Assembly (NCBI RefSeq): GCF_004006535.1
Contig: NZ_RLIH01000010.1
Span: 1 to 64,000 of the forward strand
From: Anaerosphaera multitolerans
GTDB taxonomy: Bacteria; Bacillota; Clostridia; Tissierellales; Peptoniphilaceae
Direction of reading: 5' to 3'
DNA: 64,000 nucleotides
Positions 9,010 through 18,054 of this stretch are shown in pieces. Under the pieces are notes generated by a model. It had not been told where the DNA came from. It saw only the letters and a list, made by a program, of their open reading frames with translations, and did no database searches. Made by a program: the position numbers and the translations under genes. The first letter of the stretch is position 1, and each line of letters begins with the position of its first letter.

Positions 9010-9862
9010 TTCTATCCTTTCTACTCATTAAATACATATATGCATCCTCTAAAGTAGGCTCCACTTCACTCATAAATTCCGGCAAAATTTCAGCCACCCC
9101 TCTGCAGATAACCCCATTTGCAGTATTAACTCTAGACGTTATTTCACAATGCTGCTCTGCCTTAGAATGTTCATAAAATATTCCAACATGACCTTGAGCT
9201 AAGTATATTAATTCCTCGGGAGTTCCTGTAAATATTATTTTCCCCTCATCCATAACTATTAGCTGATTACATACTGCCTGAATGTCTTCTACAATATGCG
9301 TAGATAAAATCACCAGTTTATTCTCCGCTATTTTTGAGAATAAATTTCTAAAATTAATCCTCTCTTCCGGATCAAGTCCAACTGTAGGTTCATCAAATAT
9401 CATAAGACTCGGATTTCCTAAGAGTGCTTGAGCAATTCCAACCCTTTGCTTTTGACCGCCGGAAAGTGTCCTTATCTTTTTTTTGCTTTTCGTCTTCAAA
9501 TTAGTCATATTTATTTTTTCCAGTATTTCACTCCTTGGTTTTTTAATTCCTTTTAAAACTGACATATACTCTAGAAACTGATATACTGTCAAATCTTCAT
9601 ACAATCCAAAAACTTGAGGTAAGTATCCTAATTGACTTTTCAAAATTTTTTCTTGTTCTACAATAGATTTTCCTCTTAAAAAAACTTCTCCTTTTGTTTG
9701 TATTAAACTCATCGTTAAAAGTTTTATCAAAGTAGTCTTTCCTGCTCCATTAGGTCCAAGTAAACCAATTAAATTCGGACTCTCAAGCACTAAATTAATA
9801 TCTTGTAATGCCTTTTTACCATTTGAATATGTCATCTCTAAATCTGAAATCATAATTTCCAT
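8996..9862 (-). CDS. ABC transporter ATP-binding protein (ABC-2 type)
   Basis: All nucleotide-binding motifs are intact: Walker A GPNGAGKTTLIK, Q-loop QVFGLYEDLT, signature LSGGQKQRVGIAQ, Walker B LMIFDEPTVGLDP and the H-loop STHIVEDI. The C-terminal ~70 residues form the accessory domain common in CcmA-type ATPases. I choose the ATG at 9862 (MEIMISDLEMTY), because TTGGAGGGA lies 7 nt before it; an ATG nine codons upstream has no such site. It is the first gene of the operon with the M1-peptidase permease and the small permease. A terminator at 9948-9979 separates it from the kinase gene, so it has its own promoter, in 9863-9947. Confidence 0.9.
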   Translation of the reverse strand: MEIMISDLEMTYSNGKKALQDINLVLESPNLIGLLGPNGAGKTTLIKLLTMSLIQTKGEVFLRGKSIVEQEKILKSQLGYLPQVFGLYEDLTVYQFLEYMSVLKGIKKPRSEILEKINMTNLKTKSKKKIRTLSGGQKQRVGIAQALLGNPSLMIFDEPTVGLDPEERINFRNLFSKIAENKLVILSTHIVEDIQAVCNQLIVMDEGKIIFTGTPEELIYLAQGHVGIFYEHSKAEQHCEITSRVNTANGVICRGVAEILPEFMSEVEPTLEDAYMYLMSRKDRSDGF

Positions 9863-9947
9863 ATTTAAATCCCTCCAATTTTCTAACATTAAGGATAAAG
9901 TATTTCTATGGAGATACTATGACTTCCATTTGTAGATTTAATGGATT

Positions 9948-9979
9948 AAAAAATCGATAGCTCTCGCTACCGATTTTTT
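9948..9979 (-). terminator. Rho-independent terminator of the kinase/regulator operon
   Basis: The hairpin AAATCGGTAGC / GCTATCGATTT with loop GAGA is followed by a T run on the minus strand. It begins at the stop codon of the histidine kinase gene and comes before the ABC operon. It therefore ends the two-component transcript and makes the downstream operon a separate or attenuated unit. Confidence 0.8.
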
Positions 9980-11427
9980 TAAAATTCTATTGTAAAACAA
10001 ACTCCATCTTTAGTATTTTCCATAATGTACTTAAAACTATGTTTTTCCAAAATGACTTTGACCAAGTACAATCCCAAACCAGTACCCCCGGTCTGCTTAT
10101 TTCTAGATTGTTCAACTCTATAAAAAGGTTCAAATAAATGTATTATAGACTCTTTCGGAATGCTAGCTCCAGTATTTTCTATTTTAAAAGTTCTATCTTC
10201 TTTATTAATGTAAATCCTAATCTCATTTCCTTCTGGTGAGTAAAATAAAGCATTCGCTATTAAATTTGATATAACTTTATTTATTGAGTACTTATCTCCA
10301 TCTATTGTTAAACTATCAAAACTCTTTCTAATATTCATTTTCTTTTCTTGAAATCCAATTTCAAACTTGTCTAAAAGTTCTTCTGTTATTTCAGAAATAT
10401 TAATTTTAGAAAAAGTATTAAAATCATTTTCATATTTGCCCATTCTAGATATCATAACCAATTCTTGTACAAGTTCCTCCATCTGTTTCATTACTTCCAT
10501 TGAACGACGAAGATATTTATCTCTATCTTTATATACGCCAACTCCATCTATCATTCCGGTTAACTGTCCCTTAACTATAGTAATAGGTGTCTTTAATTCA
10601 TGGGATACTGCAGAAAAGAAATCATCACGTGTTCTCTCCAACTCACGCTCTCTTTCTATATCATCTTTTAATTTATCATTCGCACTTTGGAGTTCAATAA
10701 GTGTGCTTGATAGTTTGTCTGATAAATCATTTAAGTTTTTCTGCAAAAGTCCTATTTCATCCTCTCTATTTTCATCACATTTCCAACTGAAGTCCAAATT
10801 AGCCATTTGATTGGAAATTTTACTAAGCTTAACTATAGGTTTGGTTATAAAATAAACATAAAATATTGAAGTAAATATGGACACAACTACTATAATTAAA
10901 AAAATCATAGGCCAAATTTGTCTCATAGCCTCTTCTGCTTGATTTACAGCCTTTAAACTTCCCGTTATAATTAAAACATATTCTTGAGTCTCTTTTGGAA
11001 ATTTAAATTCTTGACCAATTGTCGCATTCAACTTAGATTCGTTGGATATTTCAATAGGTTTTAAATCGGATTTATCATTATTGTTATAAACAAAACTAGT
11101 CGCACTTGCAGTGAAAATCCCCTCATGTTTAGTCTCAACGTAAGCCTGTTTTACTATATTTCCATTTGTATTTAAAATACTCACTATTGCATCGTTTTCT
11201 ATGCTAAAGCCAAGTAACATATCATCACAATCTTCCAGATTTGTCTTTTTCAAATTCTCTATCAAGGCATCCATCTTAACTTTTAATTCCTCATCCTGAT
11301 TTGCAAGATAAGTCTTTGGCATCACCCATGCAATAAAATAATACGTTAGAGAAGAAATTAAAATTAATATTATGCAAGTTATTAAAAAACTTTTAAGAGC
11401 TAAACTAGATTTAATATTCCTTATCAA
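9979..11427 (-). CDS. Sensor histidine kinase (OmpR/VanS class)
   Basis: This 482-residue kinase has two membrane spans (residues about 12-34 and 172-195) flanking a ~135-residue extracytoplasmic sensor. A HAMP linker, the phospho-acceptor H-box SAVSHELKTP (His near 275), an N-box (NLIANALFYSP) and the ATP lid GGTGLGLYLVKVI follow. The gene begins with a TTG inside the end of the regulator gene (17-nt overlap), so the pair is co-translated. Its location directly before the M1-peptidase ABC operon suggests that it controls that transporter in response to an extracellular peptide or envelope signal; this is inference from context. Confidence 0.9.
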   Translation of the reverse strand: MIRNIKSSLALKSFLITCIILILISSLTYYFIAWVMPKTYLANQDEELKVKMDALIENLKKTNLEDCDDMLLGFSIENDAIVSILNTNGNIVKQAYVETKHEGIFTASATSFVYNNNDKSDLKPIEISNESKLNATIGQEFKFPKETQEYVLIITGSLKAVNQAEEAMRQIWPMIFLIIVVVSIFTSIFYVYFITKPIVKLSKISNQMANLDFSWKCDENREDEIGLLQKNLNDLSDKLSSTLIELQSANDKLKDDIERERELERTRDDFFSAVSHELKTPITIVKGQLTGMIDGVGVYKDRDKYLRRSMEVMKQMEELVQELVMISRMGKYENDFNTFSKINISEITEELLDKFEIGFQEKKMNIRKSFDSLTIDGDKYSINKVISNLIANALFYSPEGNEIRIYINKEDRTFKIENTGASIPKESIIHLFEPFYRVEQSRNKQTGGTGLGLYLVKVILEKHSFKYIMENTKDGVCFTIEF

Positions 11428-12085
11428 TCTTATAACCTACCCCTCTAATTGTTTCTATATAATCTTCTCCAATTTTTTTCCTTAAATTCTTTATATGAGT
11501 ATCTACTATTCTTTCATCTCCAAAATAACTGTAATCCCATATTCTATCTAAGAGAACTTGTCTTGACAAAACCGTTCCCTGATTTTGAAGTAATATTTTT
11601 AAAAGTTCAAACTCTCTTTGTGTAAGCTTAATATTCCTATTCTTTAATATAACCATATAACCATCTAAATCCAATATTAAATCTCTATATCTAATAATAT
11701 TATTATATTTTTCTTTCTTATACCTTCTAAGAACTACTTCTATCTTCTTAAGTAGTATCTCCATAGAAAATGGCTTTGTAATGTAATCTTCTATTTCCAT
11801 ATCATAACCCTTTAATTGATTTCTTACCTCATCTAATGCAGTTAACATTATAATTGGAACTTTGGAATCTTCTCTAATTGTTTTACATACTGAATATCCA
11901 TCAATCTTTGGAAGCATTAAGTCTAAAAGTATTAAGTCTACATTGTTTTTATAATATATTTCTATTGCCTTTTCACCATCTGGTGCAAGTAATACTTTAT
12001 ATCCTTCATTTTCTAAATAATTTTGAATCAATTCTCTTATATCATAATCATCCTCAACTACTAGTATAGTAAAAATTACAATCAC
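11411..12085 (-). CDS. OmpR/PhoB-family response regulator
   Basis: A receiver domain (acidic pair VVEDD, phospho-acceptor Asp in LILLDLMLPK, switch residues MLTA and conserved Lys in ITKPF) is joined to a winged-helix DNA-binding domain (LTQREFELLKILLQNQGTVL, VDTHIKNLRKKIG, IRGVGYKI). It is the first gene of the pair with the kinase. No ATG or well-placed GTG/TTG start exists: the GTG at 12085 lies within the ribosome site AAGAGGTG. An ATT at 12076, giving the usual FTILVVEDD start, is spaced correctly. An AUU start is therefore plausible. Confidence 0.9.
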   Translation of the reverse strand: MIVIFTILVVEDDYDIRELIQNYLENEGYKVLLAPDGEKAIEIYYKNNVDLILLDLMLPKIDGYSVCKTIREDSKVPIIMLTALDEVRNQLKGYDMEIEDYITKPFSMEILLKKIEVVLRRYKKEKYNNIIRYRDLILDLDGYMVILKNRNIKLTQREFELLKILLQNQGTVLSRQVLLDRIWDYSYFGDERIVDTHIKNLRKKIGEDYIETIRGVGYKIDKEY

Positions 12086-12367
12086 CTCTTCTTTACAATA
12101 ACATATTATTTTGTATTTAATATGAAGTTGTTATTAATTTTATCTATTCAAATAAATTTTTTTTATAAAATATAGGCTAGAAATTTTTAAAATCTAATAA
12201 AATTACTATACTTAATTCTATCAATTAATTTATTCAAATATTTTCTCTACATTAAAACATATTAAACAAATAACTTTTTATAATTACAACTATATAAAAT
12301 CAAGAACGATTTAGGATATTAAATTTAAAAACATATTATAAAATTTTAAAACAATAGCTTTAAAATA
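12086..12367. other. Intergenic, promoter region of the two-component operon
   Basis: About 280 AT-rich bases lie between the regulator gene and the terminator of the lipoprotein gene. The promoter of the two-component operon must lie here. No ORF and no strong secondary structure were noted. Confidence 0.5.
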
Positions 12368-12393
12368 AACCCTCGGAATTTACTCCAAGGGTT
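12368..12393 (-). terminator. Terminator of lipoprotein gene
   Basis: The hairpin AACCCTTGGA / TCCGAGGGTT with loop GTAAAT, followed by TATTTT on the minus strand, begins 13 nt after the lipoprotein stop codon. Confidence 0.8.
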
Positions 12394-12405
12394 TTAATAT
12401 TTCCA

Positions 12406-13185
12406 CTATTTTTTTACTTCTTCAGGTATAATCACTTCTTTAACATTATTTAAATTTTCAAATGTAACTTTTTGTTCTTGATTCATAGTCATTTCTTGAC
12501 CTTCAATATTCATTACCATCTCTACATTTGTATCAACATTTTTTTGTAGAAATGTTTTTGAATCAATAACTACCTTGTAATCAAAACTATTTATTGTCAT
12601 ATTATCAAATAGTTGACTCATTTCAGGGGCCATTGCACTTGACATTTGTTTTATTACCGCCTTTATAGAATCTCCATTTCCGCTATAAGTAAGAATATAA
12701 TCTTCTCCTTCTTTTGTAACTTTAATATCTTTTTCATTTTCTTTAAGCAAATTTAAAGTTTCTTCAGAAGAAAAACTGTTAGTTAATGTTTCTAAATCTA
12801 ATCCAAGACTACTAAGCTCTACCTTTTGCCAAGTTTCTGAACCTGGTACTTGAGTGTACATTATTTTATCATCCATATAAGATGTCGTTTTTATTTCAGA
12901 ACCGTTACCGCCTACAGTAGAATCTATCTTCATAGCAATAGGTTCTGTAGTAAATTCTATATTAGAAGTCATGGTAATTTCACTTCCCTGTCCGGCTACA
13001 TTAGTAGCTACAAAAATTTCTGTGTTCATTTTACCACTAGTTATGACTTTGGAAGCTTCCGAATAATTTTCTAAAACTTCTGCTGTTGATAATTCATTAT
13101 TTCCTTCTGAACAAGCTACTAAACCAAATGATAATACTGCTACTACTAACAATAATACATAATTTTTTTGTAATAATTTTTTCAT
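12406..13185 (-). CDS. Lipoprotein, DUF6612/LppX-like
   Basis: This 259-residue protein has a lipoprotein signal (hydrophobic VLLLVVAVLSF, lipobox LVAC with Cys25). The mature part resembles the DUF6612 or LppX/LprG fold: ENYSEASKVITSGKMNTEI at the start, alternating beta strands, then DSKTFLQKNVDTNVEM. Proteins of this fold bind lipids or hydrophobic ligands at the membrane surface, and the ligand here is unknown. It is a single gene with its own terminator. Its leader contains the 12-mer TATCAGTTAACT (13214-13225), which is also found twice before the haem locus, suggesting a shared regulator. Confidence 0.75.
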   Translation of the reverse strand: MKKLLQKNYVLLLVVAVLSFGLVACSEGNNELSTAEVLENYSEASKVITSGKMNTEIFVATNVAGQGSEITMTSNIEFTTEPIAMKIDSTVGGNGSEIKTTSYMDDKIMYTQVPGSETWQKVELSSLGLDLETLTNSFSSEETLNLLKENEKDIKVTKEGEDYILTYSGNGDSIKAVIKQMSSAMAPEMSQLFDNMTINSFDYKVVIDSKTFLQKNVDTNVEMVMNIEGQEMTMNQEQKVTFENLNNVKEVIIPEEVKK

Positions 13186-13547
13186 AGATCACCTCTAAAT
13201 AATTTATTTTTCGTATCAGTTAACTATACTTTATTACTATAACATAGTGTATGAAAATATGCACTAAAAATTTTCCCGTAGTACTTCAACAAAATATTTT
13301 GAACCTACATATTCCCATTCTAACAGCATAATGTCTTTAAAAAGTTAAACTGAAGTATATAAAAATCGCCCCTTATTCTAAAACAAATCATAATAAAATC
13401 TATTATAGAGATTTATAATTAATGTATACTATTTTTGACAGGTATATTAAACTTGTTTTTGACATTTTTATAAAGTTTTTTACTAGATACTTAATTTGCA
13501 GAAAATTATTAAATTGTTGAAAATCTGCAAATTATACATATTAAAAA
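13186..13547. other. Intergenic with inverted repeat
   Basis: Non-coding. A perfect 10-bp inverted repeat, AATTTGCAGA (13493-13502) and TCTGCAAATT (13524-13533), lies beside the partial copy of the dispersed repeat (near 13483-13505). The lipoprotein promoter lies to its left. No ORF was recognised. Confidence 0.5.
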
Positions 13548-13587
13548 GCACTTTGAAAGTCAAGCTTAAAGCTTACTTAACAAGTGC
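13548..13587 (-). terminator. Terminator of the peptide-utilisation operon
   Basis: A long imperfect stem begins GCACTT and closes AAGTGC, with an inner AAGCTT pair, followed by TTTTTAA on the minus strand. It starts 25 nt after the last gene of the operon. Confidence 0.8.
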
Positions 13588-13611
13588 CTCCATAAAATAA
13601 TCTCCCTTTTG

Positions 13612-14679
13612 TTAAAAATCTATTTCCAAACCTAATCCGGGTTTTTCTGTAAGAGTTATTATATCTCCTTCTTGTGTATAACCGCCACTTACATATTCAA
13701 GTTCTTCTATCATTCTATAGCTATCCAGATCTGCATATACTATATTTTTCTTAGCCGCCGCCAAAGCAGCACCCGCCGCTATACCGACTCTAGTTTCACT
13801 CATACATCCAATCATACATTTTATTCCTGCCGCTTGAGCTACTGCATTTATTTGAAGTGCAGGAAATATTCCACCTGCCTTCATAAGTTTAATATTTATT
13901 ACATCACAAGCTTCTTCTTTAACTGCTCTATGTGCATCATTAGGAGAATGTACCGATTCATCCATCATTAATTCCTGTGTTATTCTATCTTTAATGAATT
14001 TCATTCCATCAAAGTCCCAACAAGGAATCGGTTGTTCTATTTCTTCAACTGAGTACTTTTCCATTTCTCGCATTACATTTATAGTTTGTTTTTTATCATA
14101 ACCTTGATTCGCATCTAATCGTATACTTATTTTATCTCCAACAGCTTCTCTAATTTTTCTAATTGCCTCTAAATCCTCTTCATAATTTAAACCAACTTTA
14201 ATCTTTAAAATATTAAAACCTTCATTTACGTATTTTTTAGCAAGCTTAGCCATTTCATCAGGAGTATCTATTCCTATGGTCATATCAGATTGAACTGTAT
14301 TGGAATTTCCTCCCAAAAGCATATATAGGGGCATTCCCGTTTTTTTACCCAATATGTCATATAATGCAAAGTCTATAGCAGCTTTTCCTGCTGTCTTACC
14401 CACAATAAATCTATTCATAATTCTATGAATTTTTTCTATTGCCAAAGGATTTTTCCCTATTAATTCAGGTTTGATTTTCTCAAAAAAAGCTTTTATATCT
14501 TCTATATTGTCTCCAGTTACAGGTTCAAAGGGAGATGCTTCTCCATATCCGCTTATACCTTCATCTGTTTCTATTTTTAAAAGTAGAGATGAGGTTTTCG
14601 CATTTTCCCTAAGGGCAATTTTAAACTTTACTTTTGAAACAGGCTCCATCTCTCTCCATTTTAAATCAGTTATAATCAT
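13612..14679 (-). CDS. L-Ala-D/L-Glu epimerase-type enolase-superfamily enzyme
   Basis: A 355-residue mandelate racemase/muconate lactonising enzyme family protein. The signature residues are present: KIKVG (catalytic Lys pair near 161-163), metal ligands in IRLDANQGY, EIEQP and MMDESVHS, and the second catalytic Lys in INIKLMKAGG (near 264). This pattern fits dipeptide epimerases, which invert Glu in L-Ala-D-Glu released from peptidoglycan. It is the last gene of the operon, 13 nt after the transglutaminase-like gene, in the place B. subtilis YkfB holds in the ykf/dpp operon. The exact dipeptide specificity cannot be read from sequence. Confidence 0.85.
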   Translation of the reverse strand: MIITDLKWREMEPVSKVKFKIALRENAKTSSLLLKIETDEGISGYGEASPFEPVTGDNIEDIKAFFEKIKPELIGKNPLAIEKIHRIMNRFIVGKTAGKAAIDFALYDILGKKTGMPLYMLLGGNSNTVQSDMTIGIDTPDEMAKLAKKYVNEGFNILKIKVGLNYEEDLEAIRKIREAVGDKISIRLDANQGYDKKQTINVMREMEKYSVEEIEQPIPCWDFDGMKFIKDRITQELMMDESVHSPNDAHRAVKEEACDVINIKLMKAGGIFPALQINAVAQAAGIKCMIGCMSETRVGIAAGAALAAAKKNIVYADLDSYRMIEELEYVSGGYTQEGDIITLTEKPGLGLEIDF

Positions 14680-14692
14680 ATCTTCACTCCTT

Positions 14693-16060
14693 TTATATTA
14701 TCTCTTCTATTTCAATTACTCTTTGTTCAGTAATTAAGTCTTCCGATTTTAAAGGACCGCTTTCATATTCAGCTTCTCCACTTTGATTATCATAAGGGTC
14801 CTTTCTTAAATATTTAAGCTGAGGGTTAAGCTCGTGTTGGAAATCTAAAATTGATACCATTCTAAAAGGCTCTAAATTCCCAAAGTAAAAATTCCACCTA
14901 TCCATATCTCCTTCCCTAAAAGCAGCTCCTCCAAAGGAACAATCTGCATAGAGCCAGCCAAAGGGAGCTATGTAAAATTGAGCCCAATCATGATTACCTA
15001 TTGAAAGGGGATTTGAATAAAGTCCGGCTTGCCATCTTGCAGGAATTCCTGCAAATCTACACATAGTTATAAATAACAGAGCTTGAATACCACAGTCTCC
15101 CTTTAATGACGTTGCTCCATACATGGGAATATTTGTAATAGCATAATATGGACGAACAAAAGAATACATAATTTTTTTCGTTATAAAATCATATATTTTC
15201 CTCGCCTTTTTCAATGGATTCGTTTCATCACCAATTACTTCAACTGTTAAATATTTAATATATGGTGTAAATACAATATGCGGAGAAAGCTCTTCTGTAT
15301 AAAAAGTAGGCTGTGCTCCTAAAGTGTTTGAATAATCCGGATTCACATACTCCATTATGTTTTCATATTCATATTCTACATAAAATTCTTCTTTACTTCT
15401 ATAATCTTCCTCAAAATATACAGTTCTTGCAGGATAAGTTGGATCACCTATTACTTTAGGTGTATGCGATGTATCCAAAAGTTTAACGTTTTTAATCTGA
15501 GCGCCTTCAATTGGAATTGGAAGATGAACTCTTATTTTTTCTCCCACTTTTTCCGCATCTTCATTTATTTTTAAAAAGGCTTTAATTCTTATTTTATAAC
15601 CTAATTTACCTCTTTTTTTCATTTTTGTTATAGTTTCATTTAAAAGAGAAAAGTTTCCCTCTTTGTCCACAAGATTCCTTTTATCTATTACTCTTTTCGC
15701 AAGTTGAGGAACTGTTTTTACCAAGTTAGCCACTATGTCGTCTTTAAAGTGCACCTTTCCATTTATATAATACCAATCTGTAGAGTCTAACTCCCATAAT
15801 TCGTCAAGTTCCTCTTTTTTAAAATCCTTAAAGGAATTTTGCAACAATTCAAGAGCTTCGTCATAATCATAAATATAGCTTTTTGGAATAATTTCAAGTA
15901 TTTCTTTCTCTAATTCAAGTCTTTTCTTCAATGCAGTAGGAAGTTCTTTTTTTAAACGTCTATCAATTACTCTTATTGCTCTCTCAAAATCTCCACAAGC
16001 TTTTAATCTACCTATGTCTTCAGGAAGTTCAATCTCCAAATACTTTAAATTTTCGTTCAT
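14693..16060 (-). CDS. Transglutaminase-like (papain-fold) protein
   Basis: This 455-residue protein has no signal peptide, so it is probably cytoplasmic. A helical N-terminus (residues 1-130) and a beta-rich middle are followed by a transglutaminase-like core with the full triad: Cys in KGDCGIQALL (~322), His in IGNHDWAQFY (~358) and Asp in GWLYADCSFG (~374). Bacterial proteins of this fold are mostly peptidases or amidases rather than cross-linkers. Lying between the oligopeptide transporter and the dipeptide epimerase, it may hydrolyse imported murein peptides, in the role NlpC/P60 peptidase YkfC plays in Bacillus. That role is inference. The spacing to both neighbours is short (13 and 23 nt). 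Confidence 0.8.
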   Translation of the reverse strand: MNENLKYLEIELPEDIGRLKACGDFERAIRVIDRRLKKELPTALKKRLELEKEILEIIPKSYIYDYDEALELLQNSFKDFKKEELDELWELDSTDWYYINGKVHFKDDIVANLVKTVPQLAKRVIDKRNLVDKEGNFSLLNETITKMKKRGKLGYKIRIKAFLKINEDAEKVGEKIRVHLPIPIEGAQIKNVKLLDTSHTPKVIGDPTYPARTVYFEEDYRSKEEFYVEYEYENIMEYVNPDYSNTLGAQPTFYTEELSPHIVFTPYIKYLTVEVIGDETNPLKKARKIYDFITKKIMYSFVRPYYAITNIPMYGATSLKGDCGIQALLFITMCRFAGIPARWQAGLYSNPLSIGNHDWAQFYIAPFGWLYADCSFGGAAFREGDMDRWNFYFGNLEPFRMVSILDFQHELNPQLKYLRKDPYDNQSGEAEYESGPLKSEDLITEQRVIEIEEII

Positions 16061-16083
16061 TTATTTTTCCTCAATTCTATATA

Positions 16084-17055
16084 TTATTCCGGATAAAAAC
16101 ACGCTACATAGTGCCCCTTTCCTATTTCTTCCAAAGTCGGTATTTCCTCTTTACATCTATTTTTAGCCTTCGGACACCTACTTACAAAAGAACAGCCTTT
16201 AGGTATATCAATAGGACTTGGAAGATCTCCTTTCAACTCCGCCTTTAGAGGATCTTTTTTAAAATCAATATTCGGAATTGCCAGCAATAAAGCCTTGGTA
16301 TAAGGATGTGCCGGATGGTAGTATAACTCTTCTTTCTCTGCAAGCTCTACAATCGAACCTAAGTACATTACCGAAATTCTATTTGATATATGGTAAACTA
16401 CATTTAAGTTGTGCGAAATAAAAGCGTATGTCAAATTCCACTTTTCCTGTAAGTCCATTAAAAGATTAATAATTTGCGATTGAATTGATACATCAAGCGC
16501 TGAAACAGGTTCATCACAAACCATAAATTTCGGGGTAAGTGCCAATGCTCTAGCTATTCCTATACGTTGTCTCTGTCCTCCTGAAAATTCATGGGGATAA
16601 CGCCTAACATAGATTGGATCTAATCCACAGAGTTTCATTAAACTTTTAACTCTATCTATTCTCTCTTCTTTTGAATACAACTTTTGAAATAAAAAAGGCT
16701 CTGCTATAATATCCCCTACAGTCATTCTTGGATCAAGAGAAGAATAAGGATCCTGAAATATTATCTGCAAATCCTTTCTCAGCGGTCTCATCTCTTTCTC
16801 ACTATAGTCTGTAATGTCCATATTATTGTAAATAATTTGTCCGCTGGTGGGGTTGTTTAAACGTATCATAGATCTTCCGAGAGTCGTCTTACCACAACCT
16901 GATTCTCCAACTATGCCCAAAGTTTCTCCTTCACTTAAAGTAATTGATACTCCATTTACAGCTTTTACATAACTTTTTTCTTCTCTAAATTTTTTCGCCT
17001 TAATTGGGAACCATTTTTTTAAATCTCTAAGAGTAAGAAGTTCATTATCCTGCAC
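16084..17055 (-). CDS. oppF: Oligopeptide/dipeptide ABC transporter ATPase OppF/DppF
   Basis: Motifs are Walker A GESGCGKTTLGR, signature FSGGQRQRIGIAR, Walker B FMVCDEPVSALDV and H-loop FISHNLNV, followed by the OppD/F C-terminal extension with the cysteine cluster CSFVSRCPKAKNRC, which in relatives binds an Fe-S cluster. The reading frame is open to 17079, but a GTG at 17055 (VQDNELLTL) follows GGAGGGGG at proper distance and overlaps oppD by only 11 nt, so I prefer it. It couples ATP hydrolysis to peptide import with OppBCD. Confidence 0.92.
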   Translation of the reverse strand: MQDNELLTLRDLKKWFPIKAKKFREEKSYVKAVNGVSITLSEGETLGIVGESGCGKTTLGRSMIRLNNPTSGQIIYNNMDITDYSEKEMRPLRKDLQIIFQDPYSSLDPRMTVGDIIAEPFLFQKLYSKEERIDRVKSLMKLCGLDPIYVRRYPHEFSGGQRQRIGIARALALTPKFMVCDEPVSALDVSIQSQIINLLMDLQEKWNLTYAFISHNLNVVYHISNRISVMYLGSIVELAEKEELYYHPAHPYTKALLLAIPNIDFKKDPLKAELKGDLPSPIDIPKGCSFVSRCPKAKNRCKEEIPTLEEIGKGHYVACFYPE

Positions 17056-18040
17056 TATTTCCCCCTCCTCTCTCTTCATAAAGCCAACACCTAACCTGTC
17101 TATTTCCGTTTAAATACGTTATCCTAGGTTTTTCAACTCTGCATATCTCCATACACTTTCCACATCTAGTATGAAATAGACACCCTTGCGGTAAATTACT
17201 AAGTGAAGGTACCATTCCATCGATTACGTGTAGCCTGTCCTGTTTGTTTTCAACAGTTGGAATAGAAGCAAGAAGAGCTTCTGTGTAGGGATGTTTCGGG
17301 TCTGTAAAAACTTCTCTGACAGAACCATACTCCATTTCCTTTCCCGCATACATTACAAGTACATTATCACTTATTTGAGCAACAACACCTAAATCGTGAG
17401 TTATCATAATAACCGCTGTATCCATATCTTCTTTAAGCCTATTTATAAGGTCTAAAATCTGAGCTTGAATAGTTACATCCAATGCAGTAGTCGGCTCGTC
17501 ACATATTAAAAGTGACGGATTACAACAAAGAGCTATGGCAATCATTGCCCTTTGACGCATACCTCCCGACAATTGATGTGGATAATCATCTATTCTTTTT
17601 TCCGGATTGGGTATTCCCACTTTTCTTAACATATCTATTGCTTTTACTCTAGCTTCATTTTTATTTACATTTTGATGAATTAACAAGCTCTCCATAATTT
17701 GATATCCAATTGTAAGTACTGGATTTAACGCAGTCATAGGCTCTTGAAATATCATAGCCATTTTATTTCCTCTAATATCTTGCATTTCTTCCTTTGACTT
17801 CAATAAAATATTATCCCCTTCAAGCAATATTTTACCATCTACTATTCTACCCGGCGGACTTTGTACAAGACGCATAATTGAAAGAGCGGTAACGCTCTTC
17901 CCACTTCCGGATTCACCTACTATTCCCAGTGTTTCACCTTTCTCAAGAGAGAAACTGACATCATCAAGTGCGTATACGACTCCTTCTTCAGTATAAAAGT
18001 AGGTACTTAAATTTTTAACATCCAGTAGCTTTTCTACCAT
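17045..18040 (-). CDS. oppD: Oligopeptide/dipeptide ABC transporter ATPase OppD/DppD
   Basis: The 331-residue ATPase carries Walker [14 protein letters not shown], signature LSGGMRQRAMIAIA, Walker B LLICDEPTTALDV, H-loop MITHDLGVV and the C-terminal cysteine motif CLFHTRCGKCMEIC. The TALSIMRL stretch after Walker A is typical of OppD rather than OppF. It is the fourth gene of the peptide operon, 14 nt after the permease gene oppC. Confidence 0.93.
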   Translation of the reverse strand: MVEKLLDVKNLSTYFYTEEGVVYALDDVSFSLEKGETLGIVGESGSGKSVTALSIMRLVQSPPGRIVDGKILLEGDNILLKSKEEMQDIRGNKMAMIFQEPMTALNPVLTIGYQIMESLLIHQNVNKNEARVKAIDMLRKVGIPNPEKRIDDYPHQLSGGMRQRAMIAIALCCNPSLLICDEPTTALDVTIQAQILDLINRLKEDMDTAVIMITHDLGVVAQISDNVLVMYAGKEMEYGSVREVFTDPKHPYTEALLASIPTVENKQDRLHVIDGMVPSLSNLPQGCLFHTRCGKCMEICRVEKPRITYLNGNRQVRCWLYEERGGGNSAG

Positions 18041-18054
18041 GTCTCATCTCCTCT

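Noticed and set aside
13548-13587. T-box or riboswitch before the operon end
   Set aside because: The structure lies 3' of the last gene in the direction of transcription and has a simple terminator form; no leader motifs were seen.
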